A DNA stretch of 21,889 nt from CAZVQX01 sp964629735 (GTDB taxonomy: Bacteria; Bacillota_I; Bacilli_A; RF39; UBA660). The stretch is taken from the NCBI GenBank assembly GCA_964629735.1, contig CAZVQX010000013.1, forward strand, positions 1 to 21,889, written 5' to 3'. Of this stretch, positions 1-6,035 are shown one piece after another (the stretch's first letter is position 1; each line of letters opens with the position of its first letter). Both the position numbers and the translations under genes were made by a program. The notes beneath the pieces are model-generated. The model was not told the DNA's origin, did no database searches, and was given only the letters and a program-made list of their open reading frames with translations.

Positions 1-129
1 AATCCTTGGTTTAATCGAGGCGGTGGTTATAGTGGTAGTACCTATACAGGTATTTTCTATTATTCTTATTATTATGGTGGTGTAGGAGCAGATAATACTT
101 TTCGTCCAGTTGTAACACCTATATCTTAA
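1..129 (+). CDS. C-terminal end of a prepilin-associated or secreted protein (partial)
   Basis: Frame 1 is open from the first base to a TAA at 127-129 and gives 42 residues rich in Gly, Tyr and Ser, ending in FRPVVTPIS. The start lies outside the window. The FRPVV-type ending after a glycine/tyrosine-rich stretch is familiar from the C-terminal domains of exported or prepilin-like proteins in uncultured Firmicutes. The next gene, 29 bases downstream on the same strand, is itself prepilin-like, so the two probably belong to one pilus or pseudopilus cluster extending to the left. The family assignment rests on this short tail and the neighbour only. That the reading frame is real is supported by its uninterrupted composition and the stop followed by a good ribosome binding site for the next gene. 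Confidence 0.55.
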   Translation, partial: NPWFNRGGGYSGSTYTGIFYYSYYYGGVGADNTFRPVVTPIS

Positions 130-158
130 TATAAAATATTGGCTTAAGGAGAAATATA

Positions 159-533
159 ATGAAATTAATAAACGAAAATAAAAGTGGTTTCACATTAGTG
201 GAGTTGTTATCAGTGCTATTTTTATTAGGATTGATTGCTTTAATTACAATTTCAACGATAGATTTACAAAAAAAATATGCTAATCAGGAAATGTATAAGA
301 CACAAATAAAAAATATTGAATTAAGTGCGAAAAGCTGGGGAATTGAGAATCCAAATCTTCTCCCTAAAGATGAAAGTGAAATAATAATAATAACGTTAGG
401 TCAATTGAAAGAAGCCGGTATTGTAGATGAAAAGATAAAAAATCCCTTAACAAAAAAAATATTTTCTAATGATTTGAAAATAAAAATAATAAAAACAGGC
501 AAAATATATAAATATGAGGTAATTGAAGAATAA
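159..533 (+). CDS. Type IV prepilin / type II secretion pseudopilin-like protein
   Basis: A 124-residue protein with a class III signal peptide: a short basic leader, then G10-F11-T-L-V-E15 followed by about 20 hydrophobic residues. This matches the prepilin peptidase site, with cleavage after Gly10 and N-methylation of Phe11, and Glu15 is the conserved +5 residue of the mature protein. The remaining ~90 residues form a small soluble domain with no recognised motif. It is short for a major pilin, so a minor pilin or pseudopilin of a type II secretion, competence or Tad-like machine is more likely. AAGGAG lies just upstream of the ATG. It follows the partial gene at 1-129 closely. No pilus ATPase or prepilin peptidase is visible here, so which machine it serves is unknown. 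Confidence 0.8.
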   Translation: MKLINENKSGFTLVELLSVLFLLGLIALITISTIDLQKKYANQEMYKTQIKNIELSAKSWGIENPNLLPKDESEIIIITLGQLKEAGIVDEKIKNPLTKKIFSNDLKIKIIKTGKIYKYEVIEE

Positions 534-557
534 TTATATATTTTTTCAATTATAATG

Positions 558-586
558 TTGACAATCATATAATAATATTGTATAAT
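558..586 (+). promoter_or_regulatory. Consensus sigma-A promoter of the infC operon
   Basis: TTGACA at 558-563 and TATAAT at 581-586 are separated by exactly 17 bases, a perfect match to both vegetative consensus hexamers. Transcription would begin near 593 and so include the whole L20-type leader. It is the best consensus promoter in the window, as expected for a ribosomal-protein operon. Confidence 0.9.
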
Positions 587-592
587 GATTAA

Positions 593-706
593 GAAAGAAA
601 AGGAAAGAAGAAGTATCCACTTCTCACCCGATTACTAAAAGTTTTGGGTAAATGCCATTTTTATGCGTATTTTTAAGTGGATAATTCTTATTATCCATTT
701 TTTTAT
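593..706 (+). promoter_or_regulatory. Ribosomal protein L20 leader (transcription attenuator)
   Basis: The leader before infC has the layout of the Firmicutes L20 leader, in which L20 binds its own mRNA and promotes early termination. TATCCACTT (614-622) is perfectly complementary to AAGTGGATA (675-683). The same downstream segment can instead pair as TGGATAAT (678-685) with ATTATCCA (690-697) around a four-base loop, followed by seven T (698-704), which is an intrinsic terminator. The two pairings exclude each other. Between the long-range arms, ACCC (626-629) can pair with GGGT (646-649) and ACT (634-636) with AGT (640-642), a small hairpin in the place of the L20-binding, 23S-like element. 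The base pairing is seen directly; regulation by L20 is inferred from the known family. Confidence 0.88.
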
Positions 707-719
707 GGAGGTGTCAAAT

Positions 720-1250
720 ATCGCGAGTAAAGAAAAAGATTTGTTCATTAATGAACAGATTCGGGCAAAGGAAGTAATGGTCATTGGACCAAATGGTGAA
801 CAATTAGGAGTTAAACCTATTCATGATGCTTTAGTTTTAGCTGAATATGCTGGTTTTGATCTTGTTTTAATAAGTCCAAAATCAAACCCAAAAGTGTGTA
901 AGATTATGGATTATAATAAATTTAAATATGAAACCAAGAAAAAGCAAAAGGAAAATATTAAAAAGCAACGTGCTACTAACCTAGAAATGAAAGAATATCG
1001 TTTATCGGTTTCAATTGATAAGCATGATTTTGATACAAGAGTTAGAAATGCAAGTAAGTATCTTGAAAAAGGTCACAAAATTAAAGCTTCAATTAGATTT
1101 AGAGGAAGAGAAATGGCTCACCCTGAATTAGGAAAAGAAGTATTACTTCGATTTGCTGCAACTTTGTCGAATATTAGTGAGATTGAACAAAAACCGGTAT
1201 TAGAGGGGCGTTTCATGTCATTAGTTCTAGTACCAAAAAAAGAAAAATAG
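720..1250 (+). CDS. infC: Translation initiation factor IF-3
   Basis: IF-3 binds the 30S subunit, prevents premature 50S joining and checks the start codon and initiator tRNA. The protein has the N-terminal INEQIRAKEV and NGEQLG motifs, the MDYNKFKYE segment, a lysine-rich linker and the C-terminal domain (KYLEKGHKIKASIRFRGREMAHPELG, interrupted here only by family-typical residues), about 176 residues in all. The first in-frame ATG (663) lies upstream of the terminator hairpin in the leader and cannot be the true start. The strong Shine-Dalgarno GGAGGTG (707-713) is placed six bases before an in-frame ATC at 720, giving an N-terminus of usual length. Non-canonical starts are typical of infC because IF-3 discriminates against them and so limits its own synthesis. 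The exact start is inferred. Confidence 0.93.
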   Translation: MASKEKDLFINEQIRAKEVMVIGPNGEQLGVKPIHDALVLAEYAGFDLVLISPKSNPKVCKIMDYNKFKYETKKKQKENIKKQRATNLEMKEYRLSVSIDKHDFDTRVRNASKYLEKGHKIKASIRFRGREMAHPELGKEVLLRFAATLSNISEIEQKPVLEGRFMSLVLVPKKEK

Positions 1251-1261
1251 GAGGAATGTAT

Positions 1262-1456
1262 ATGCCAAAAATGAAAACTCATAAAGGTTTAGCTAAGGTT
1301 ACAAAAGTAAGACCTGGCGGAACTGTTAAAATTGGAAAAGCCGGTGGAAGACATAAAACTGGTAAGCAAAATGCTGATTTTAATCGTAAAATCAGAAAAG
1401 GTTCATTATTAAGCAAAAGTGATATGAAGAGAGTAAAGGAAATACTACAAAAATAA
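1262..1456 (+). CDS. rpmI: 50S ribosomal protein L35
   Basis: A 64-residue basic protein starting MPKMKTHKGLAK with the RPGG, GKAGGRHKTGKQ and IRKGSLL segments expected of bacterial L35, a small protein of the large ribosomal subunit. There is an in-frame ATG at 1256, but AGGAGGA (1249-1255) abuts it and is correctly spaced, six bases away, from the ATG at 1262, which also gives the canonical N-terminus. It sits 11 bases after infC and 15 bases before rplT, the standard infC-rpmI-rplT operon, and would be controlled by the L20 leader upstream. Confidence 0.95.
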   Translation: MPKMKTHKGLAKVTKVRPGGTVKIGKAGGRHKTGKQNADFNRKIRKGSLLSKSDMKRVKEILQK

Positions 1457-1471
1457 TTAAGGAGGTATAGT

Positions 1472-2011
1472 ATGGCAAGAGCAAAAAATGGATTAAATCA
1501 AAGATCACGACGTAAGAAAGTGTTAAAACAAGCAAAAGGGTATTTTGGTAGCAAACACCGTTTATATCGTACAGCAAGAGAACAAGTTATGAACTCGTTA
1601 AGTTATTCTTATCGTGATAGAAGACAGAAAAAACGTGATTTTAGAAAATTATGGATTACTAGAATCAATGCAGCGTGTCGTGAACACGATATGAGTTATT
1701 CTCGTTTTATAAATGGATTAAATAAAGCAGATATAGAAATTAATCGTAAAATGTTATCGGAAATTGCAATTTCAGATCCTGAATATTTTAGTAATTTGGT
1801 AACTGTTGCTAAAAATGCTTTAGAAGGAAATGCTGAAAAACCAGTAAAAAAAGAAGAAATCAAAAAAGAAATTAAGAAAGAAGTTAAATCAAAAAAACAA
1901 ACTGATTTAACAAAATTAACCGTAGTTGAATTGAAAAAAATAGCTAAAGAAAAGGGCATAACCGGATATTCAACAATGAAAAAAGCAGAATTAATAGATT
2001 CGTTAAAATAA
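1472..2011 (+). CDS. rplT: 50S ribosomal protein L20 with a C-terminal Rho-N/SAP-like extension
   Basis: Residues 1-118 are a normal L20: MARAKNG start, the basic extended tail with AKGYFG and YRDRRQKKRDFR, and the globular part with WITRINAACRE and FINGLNKA. L20 is needed for early 50S assembly and represses its own operon through the leader. Family members usually end near residue 118; this one has 179. Residues ~120-145 are a Lys/Glu linker, and residues ~146-179 (LTVVELKKIAKEKGI then MKKAELIDSL) have the two-helix pattern of the Rho N-terminal/SAP-like nucleic-acid-binding fold. The same frame runs without interruption to a TAA that overlaps the operon terminator, so the extension is part of the gene. 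What it does is unknown; RNA binding is inference. Confidence 0.95.
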   Translation: MARAKNGLNQRSRRKKVLKQAKGYFGSKHRLYRTAREQVMNSLSYSYRDRRQKKRDFRKLWITRINAACREHDMSYSRFINGLNKADIEINRKMLSEIAISDPEYFSNLVTVAKNALEGNAEKPVKKEEIKKEIKKEVKSKKQTDLTKLTVVELKKIAKEKGITGYSTMKKAELIDSLK

Positions 2012-2033
2012 CCAATTTTTTGGTTGTTTTTTT
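2010..2033 (+). terminator. Intrinsic terminator of the infC-rpmI-rplT operon
   Basis: AACCAA (2010-2015) pairs with TTGGTT (2020-2025) around a four-T loop, followed by G and seven T. The stem begins inside the rplT stop codon (2009-2011). The short stem makes it a moderate terminator. Confidence 0.75.
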
Positions 2034-2055
2034 ATTATGTCTTTTTATAAAAACA

Positions 2056-2064
2056 TGTTATAAT
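2056..2064 (+). promoter_or_regulatory. Extended -10 promoter before the 2081-9783 gene run
   Basis: TG at 2056-2057, one base, then TATAAT at 2059-2064 form a perfect extended -10 element; no good -35 box is seen at the usual distance. The predicted start near 2071 falls at the Shine-Dalgarno sequence of the next gene, implying a leader of about 10 bases. Confidence 0.6.
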
Positions 2065-2080
2065 AATGAAAGGTGATGTA

Positions 2081-2590
2081 ATGATAAATTTATATATTGA
2101 TTTTGATGGTGTTGTTCTTGATACAATATCTATAACTCAAGCCGAGATGTTAAAGAGGGGTATTGATTTAAAAGACCGACCTGCTGTTAAAGATTTTTAT
2201 AGTTCTCTTGATTGGAATCAACTTTTATTAACAGCTGAAGTAATAAATGATAGTATAAATAATATTCAAAAAATAATTGACACAGGATTTTTTGACGTCT
2301 CAATTTTAACACATGTTAATTCTTTACATGAAGCAGTTGAGAAAGTTCATTATATTAGACAATATTTTAAAGATATTACCGTTATTCCTGTTCCAAAAGA
2401 AATATCAAAAACTAAAATGGTTCAAACTAAAGGTTCTATTTTAATTGATGATTATGCAGGTAATTTGCGCGAATGGGAATCAGAGGGTGGTATTTCAGTT
2501 CGCTTTTCACGAAAACTTAATGGTAAAGGTTTTCATGTTATTGACCATTTAGATCAAATAATTGATTTATTTGTTAATACAATTAAATAA
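2081..2590 (+). CDS. HAD-superfamily 5'-nucleotidase-like phosphohydrolase
   Basis: A 169-residue protein with HAD motif I at residues 7-11 (D7-F-D9-G-V), where D7 would be the phosphate-accepting nucleophile and D9 the acid/base. LTH at 76-78 is a likely motif II, and ILIDD (residues 120-124) is motif IV with two Mg-binding aspartates. Size and the DDYAGNLREWE ending of the core resemble the small 5'(3')-deoxyribonucleotidase-type HAD proteins; substrate cannot be read from sequence. An upstream in-frame ATG at 2066 is rejected because AGGTG (2071-2075) is correctly placed for the ATG at 2081. It opens a run of seven same-strand genes that ends with mraY, and the next gene begins 13 bases after its stop. 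Confidence 0.75.
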   Translation: MINLYIDFDGVVLDTISITQAEMLKRGIDLKDRPAVKDFYSSLDWNQLLLTAEVINDSINNIQKIIDTGFFDVSILTHVNSLHEAVEKVHYIRQYFKDITVIPVPKEISKTKMVQTKGSILIDDYAGNLREWESEGGISVRFSRKLNGKGFHVIDHLDQIIDLFVNTIK

Positions 2591-2603
2591 AAGGAGTGGT
2601 ATA

Positions 2604-3827
2604 GTGATTGAAATTAATTATCACTTATCTGGAGTTATTAATGAAATACTTCCTGAAAGAAAGGATGTTTTTCCTAGTTTGCAATTTTCAAATATATACA
2701 CAATTGAAGAATTACAACAAGTAAAAGAACTAGAATTAAATAATTTTAATTCATTAGAAGATATTAATAAATTACCTAATTTAAAAAACCTTTCAATAAA
2801 AAGTGCTGATTATAATAAATTTGCTACTTATATTGATTTGGATGCCAACACATTAATTAATCATATAACTAATTTTGAGGTGTTAGAAAATTTAGTTAAT
2901 TTAGAAAAGTTAGAAATAATAAATGATATTAATATTGAAAAATTAGATTTGAAAAAACTAATTAATTTAAAATCTTTGAAGTTAATTAATAATCCTAATA
3001 TGGAGTATTTAAATAATTTAGATAAATTAACCAAACTAGAAGAAGTTGTTATTTATGGCACTAATATAAAAAGTAATCTTAATTTTGAAAAATATTTTTT
3101 AAATACATATAACGCCAAAACTAATATATTGGATATAAATATGTATCACAATATAGTAGAGGGTGATATTAAAAATGCTCAAAAGATGGCAGCGCTTTCC
3201 CGTTTGGGCTATAATAAGATTACATTTGCAGAAAAAACTGGTTTTTTTGATAAATATACACTTAACGCAGTTGAGATGTTTGCAATTTATCAATATATAT
3301 TAGAAATTTTTAAAAAAAATCAAATTTATAAATTAGAAGATTATGATCAAATAAAATTTGTTTATAATTACGTTGTTAATAATGTAAAATATGATGAATA
3401 TAGTATAAAACAAAGAGATAAAAAATATTTAGAAGCAATTAAAAACGAAAAATTATCCAAATATAATCACAATGAGTTTACTAAATTACATAGTAGTTAT
3501 AATGCTTTAATGTTAGGAAAATCTAATTGTGAAGGCTATGTCAATTTAATGAGGTTTATGTTTCAATTATTAGATATAAAAAGTCAAAACGTTTATTGTA
3601 CAAAAAAAGGCGATGATAAAATCGCGTTTTATAACCATTCAATTATAAAAATAAAATATAATAATAAATGGTATTATTGTGAACCAACATGGGAGAACGT
3701 TAATGAGTATCAATATTTTATGATGGATTATGTAGATGTAATCAAGACTCATGTTTTAAACCCTTTAGAGTTAAAAAGCAACAAGGAAGTGGTAAGAGAT
3801 GGAAATAATTTTAAACATAATCGATAG
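2604..3827 (+). CDS. Leucine-rich repeat protein with transglutaminase-like domain
   Basis: A 407-residue protein starting at GTG 2604, seven bases after AAGGAG. Residues ~35-160 contain degenerate leucine-rich repeats (VKELELNNF, LPNLKNLSI, LVNLEKLEI, LINLKSLKL, LTKLEEVVI) at roughly 20-25 residue intervals. Residues ~220-390 look like a transglutaminase/papain-like core: the NCEGY motif puts the putative catalytic Cys at 309, NHSIIKI puts His at 345, and WYYCEPTW puts an acidic residue, Glu360, where most relatives carry Asp. No signal peptide is visible, so it appears cytoplasmic. The last 29 bases overlap the start of the next gene, suggesting translational coupling. It could be a protease, an amidase or an inactive binding protein; only the fold-level call is supported. 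Confidence 0.7.
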   Translation: MIEINYHLSGVINEILPERKDVFPSLQFSNIYTIEELQQVKELELNNFNSLEDINKLPNLKNLSIKSADYNKFATYIDLDANTLINHITNFEVLENLVNLEKLEIINDINIEKLDLKKLINLKSLKLINNPNMEYLNNLDKLTKLEEVVIYGTNIKSNLNFEKYFLNTYNAKTNILDINMYHNIVEGDIKNAQKMAALSRLGYNKITFAEKTGFFDKYTLNAVEMFAIYQYILEIFKKNQIYKLEDYDQIKFVYNYVVNNVKYDEYSIKQRDKKYLEAIKNEKLSKYNHNEFTKLHSSYNALMLGKSNCEGYVNLMRFMFQLLDIKSQNVYCTKKGDDKIAFYNHSIIKIKYNNKWYYCEPTWENVNEYQYFMMDYVDVIKTHVLNPLELKSNKEVVRDGNNFKHNR

Positions 3828-5286
3828 TAACAAACAAATGTTAATGGATAATTTTAACTTAGAAGAAGCTGATTTTCATAAAATAAAAACTATTTTATCT
3901 AATGTCAGATGGGATAAATTATATGATAGTAAAATTCATGGTAAATATCATTCAAAGAAAGTGTTTTTATTTAGTTATTTAATAGCGAAAGTAAATAACT
4001 TTAATGAGGATGATCTAACAATAATAAGTGATGCGGCTATATATCATGACATGGGACGAATTAATGATTACGAAGAGACTTTACATGGCTATGCTAGTAC
4101 ATTAAAAGTAGAAGAGGTTTTAACTAGTGATATATATAAAGATGGTGAAAATTTACAGCATTTAATGGCAATTATAGAAGCCCACTCAGTTAGCGATGAA
4201 CGGCGTGATTTTTTCTATAACATGCATGATTTAACCGAGCATGAAAGATATATTAGATTATATAATGTTTTAAAGGATGCTGATGCTTTAGATCGTTATC
4301 GCTTTTATGAAACATGCAATGCTTTTTTAGATGAACGTTTTTTGAGGACTGAAGCCTCTAAAAAATTAATTGATTTTTCTAAACAAATTAATGAAATATA
4401 TAAAAATGAAATTACAAATAATATCAATAAAAATATTGAAAATGATAGTAATGAAAAATGTAGTTGTTTTCACAGTATTGGTTTTGACTTTTTTAAAATT
4501 AATAGTATTTTAGAAAATGGAATTTTATCTAAAAAAGAAATGAAAAAAATGGGGATTGAAGGTACTAGTAATTTTCAAGGTGGTAATTTAGATGATTATA
4601 TTTCGGTTGTTGATGCTAATTTAATTGATAGTAATGGTAGTGCATTTAAAACATTTATAATGAACGGAGTAAGCTTTATTTGTAATGTTAATAAATTATA
4701 TAGTAGTAATAATAATCATACTAAAAGTTATTGTATAGAACACGGACTACCTTATAACCACAGTTTTCATGAAGATGAAAAATATGTTCGTGGTAAAATA
4801 CCCAAAGATAATATAACGTGTGTGTATATACCTAATAGTCAGAGAAATCGTGATATTAGAGAATTAAGTTATATATATAATTCTTTATCATACGAAAATT
4901 TTTATAATCGAATTAAACATTATTATGATAATGTTCCGCAAAATGCTAGAACCAATTTAAACAAATTGGACAACTTATTAGAACAGTATAAAATAGCAAT
5001 TGAAAAATATATGTTTTTAGATGGTATGGGGCGTTATCGTGAGGAAAAAAATATTACTAATAAACTAGAAAATTTAAGAAGTTCCATAAATATAATAATT
5101 CAAGAGTGGCTATATAATAATTATGCTAATGAATTAGGTATTAATGATAATTCATCAATAACAGTTGAAGATGTAGTAGTTCATGAAATTAATAAATTAG
5201 ATTATGATAGTCGAATTGAGAAGAATAAATCAGGAATTGTTATTTATATTGGTGATGAGTTAGTCAAAAGTAATGGTAGAAGATGA
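3799..5286 (+). CDS. HD-domain phosphohydrolase fused to an uncharacterised C-terminal half (possibly ADP-ribosyltransferase-like)
   Basis: A 495-residue protein. Residues ~30-190 form an HD domain: H51, the H83-D84 pair in YHDMGR, H129 in IEAHS and D160/D162 in LKDADALDRYRF fit the metal-binding set of metal-dependent phosphohydrolases. Residues ~220-345 have an FHSIGFD segment (H225), ILENGILS (237-244), a Ser/Gly-rich NFQGGN loop and E-K-Y-V-R-G-K-I-P (327-335). This order (His, a helix with 'ILE.GILS', then an acidic residue before 'IP..I') loosely recalls DarT/RES-type ADP-ribosyltransferases, but the match is visual only. The remainder to 495 is helical and unrecognised. GGAAGTGG precedes the ATG. 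It overlaps the previous gene by 29 bases and the next by 4, so the three are probably made together. Confidence 0.65.
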   Translation: MEIILNIIDSNKQMLMDNFNLEEADFHKIKTILSNVRWDKLYDSKIHGKYHSKKVFLFSYLIAKVNNFNEDDLTIISDAAIYHDMGRINDYEETLHGYASTLKVEEVLTSDIYKDGENLQHLMAIIEAHSVSDERRDFFYNMHDLTEHERYIRLYNVLKDADALDRYRFYETCNAFLDERFLRTEASKKLIDFSKQINEIYKNEITNNINKNIENDSNEKCSCFHSIGFDFFKINSILENGILSKKEMKKMGIEGTSNFQGGNLDDYISVVDANLIDSNGSAFKTFIMNGVSFICNVNKLYSSNNNHTKSYCIEHGLPYNHSFHEDEKYVRGKIPKDNITCVYIPNSQRNRDIRELSYIYNSLSYENFYNRIKHYYDNVPQNARTNLNKLDNLLEQYKIAIEKYMFLDGMGRYREEKNITNKLENLRSSINIIIQEWLYNNYANELGINDNSSITVEDVVVHEINKLDYDSRIEKNKSGIVIYIGDELVKSNGRR

Positions 5287-6035
5287 AAAAGAATCTTTCA
5301 ATAATGACTTTCTTTGATATAGATGCCACTAATTTAAATAAATTAATTTCAAAAATTTATTTATTACAACAAAGTGGTTATGATTTAGGTTATAAAATAG
5401 AAGTTATTAATGGTAATTTAATTTGTAAAAAATTAAACAAAACTTTAACCCCAATAGTTAATAAAAACTTTATATCAGTAATTAATAAAATTAATGATAT
5501 AGTTGATGATAACTTTTATCAATACATCATTATGGAATTAACTGATCATAATATTGAAATTGAAAAAAAATATTTAGTTAAAGAAACACCGGAATTATCT
5601 AAAATAAAATATAAAACAATCGAACAGTTTTATATATCTTATAATCCAGAAATAAGGATTAGAAAGAGTAATGAAAAATATTTTATTACCCAAAAAGGCG
5701 AAGGAAATTTAATAAGAACAGAGCAAGAAAAATTAATAACAAGAGAAGTTTATGATAAATATCAAAAATCAAAAATATCTAATAAGATTATTAAAAAAAG
5801 ATACGAAATTGCACTATCGCCTAATTATATAGCTGAGTTAGATATATATGGTGACTATTTAACGGGTTTAAGTACCGTTGAAATTGAATTTTCCAAATTA
5901 CAAGATTTAGTTTATTTTGAAAAGCCATCATGGTTTGGTGATGATATTACAAATAACCAAAATTATAAAAATAAAAATTTAGCAAAACAAGAAATAAAAA
6001 CTAAAAAATATATAAAGGAAGTGACATATGATTAA
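5283..6035 (+). CDS. CYTH-domain phosphatase (triphosphate tunnel enzyme family)
   Basis: Residues ~90-235 carry the CYTH hallmarks: the EIEKK motif (E92, E94, K96; ExExK), the paired basic residues in IRIRK (R125, R127), TQKGEG, R145-T-E-Q-E, KKRYEI, AELDIYGD (E185, D187) and VEIEF (E200, E202), the alternating charged residues that line the tunnel. The ending PSWFGDDIT then YKNKNLAK matches bacterial members close to inorganic triphosphatase YgiF/YjbK. Family enzymes hydrolyse tripolyphosphate or nucleoside triphosphates, or make cyclic AMP; the most likely reading is triphosphate hydrolysis. Residues 1-90 are an extra N-terminal segment without a recognised domain. The start overlaps the previous stop (ATGA), and the gene overlaps the following murE by 8 bases. 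Confidence 0.8.
   Translation: MKKNLSIMTFFDIDATNLNKLISKIYLLQQSGYDLGYKIEVINGNLICKKLNKTLTPIVNKNFISVINKINDIVDDNFYQYIIMELTDHNIEIEKKYLVKETPELSKIKYKTIEQFYISYNPEIRIRKSNEKYFITQKGEGNLIRTEQEKLITREVYDKYQKSKISNKIIKKRYEIALSPNYIAELDIYGDYLTGLSTVEIEFSKLQDLVYFEKPSWFGDDITNNQNYKNKNLAKQEIKTKKYIKEVTYD

Noticed and set aside
521..551. AATTGAA / TTCAATT inverted repeat after the prepilin gene as a terminator
   Set aside because: Seven A/T-rich pairs around a 17-base loop with no T-run after it; likely chance in this base composition.
663..719. Upstream ATG (663) and following codons as the N-terminus of IF-3
   Set aside because: They overlap the antiterminator and terminator of the L20 leader, have no ribosome binding site and would add residues absent from the family.
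1392..1959. Minus-strand open frames opposite rpmI and rplT (1392-1577, 1696-1959)
   Set aside because: They are antisense to highly conserved ribosomal protein genes, have no ribosome binding sites and resemble no family.
3099..3293. Minus-strand open frame inside the LRR-transglutaminase gene
   Set aside because: Opposite a coherent coding frame; Cys/Ile-rich composition typical of antisense of A+T-rich coding DNA.
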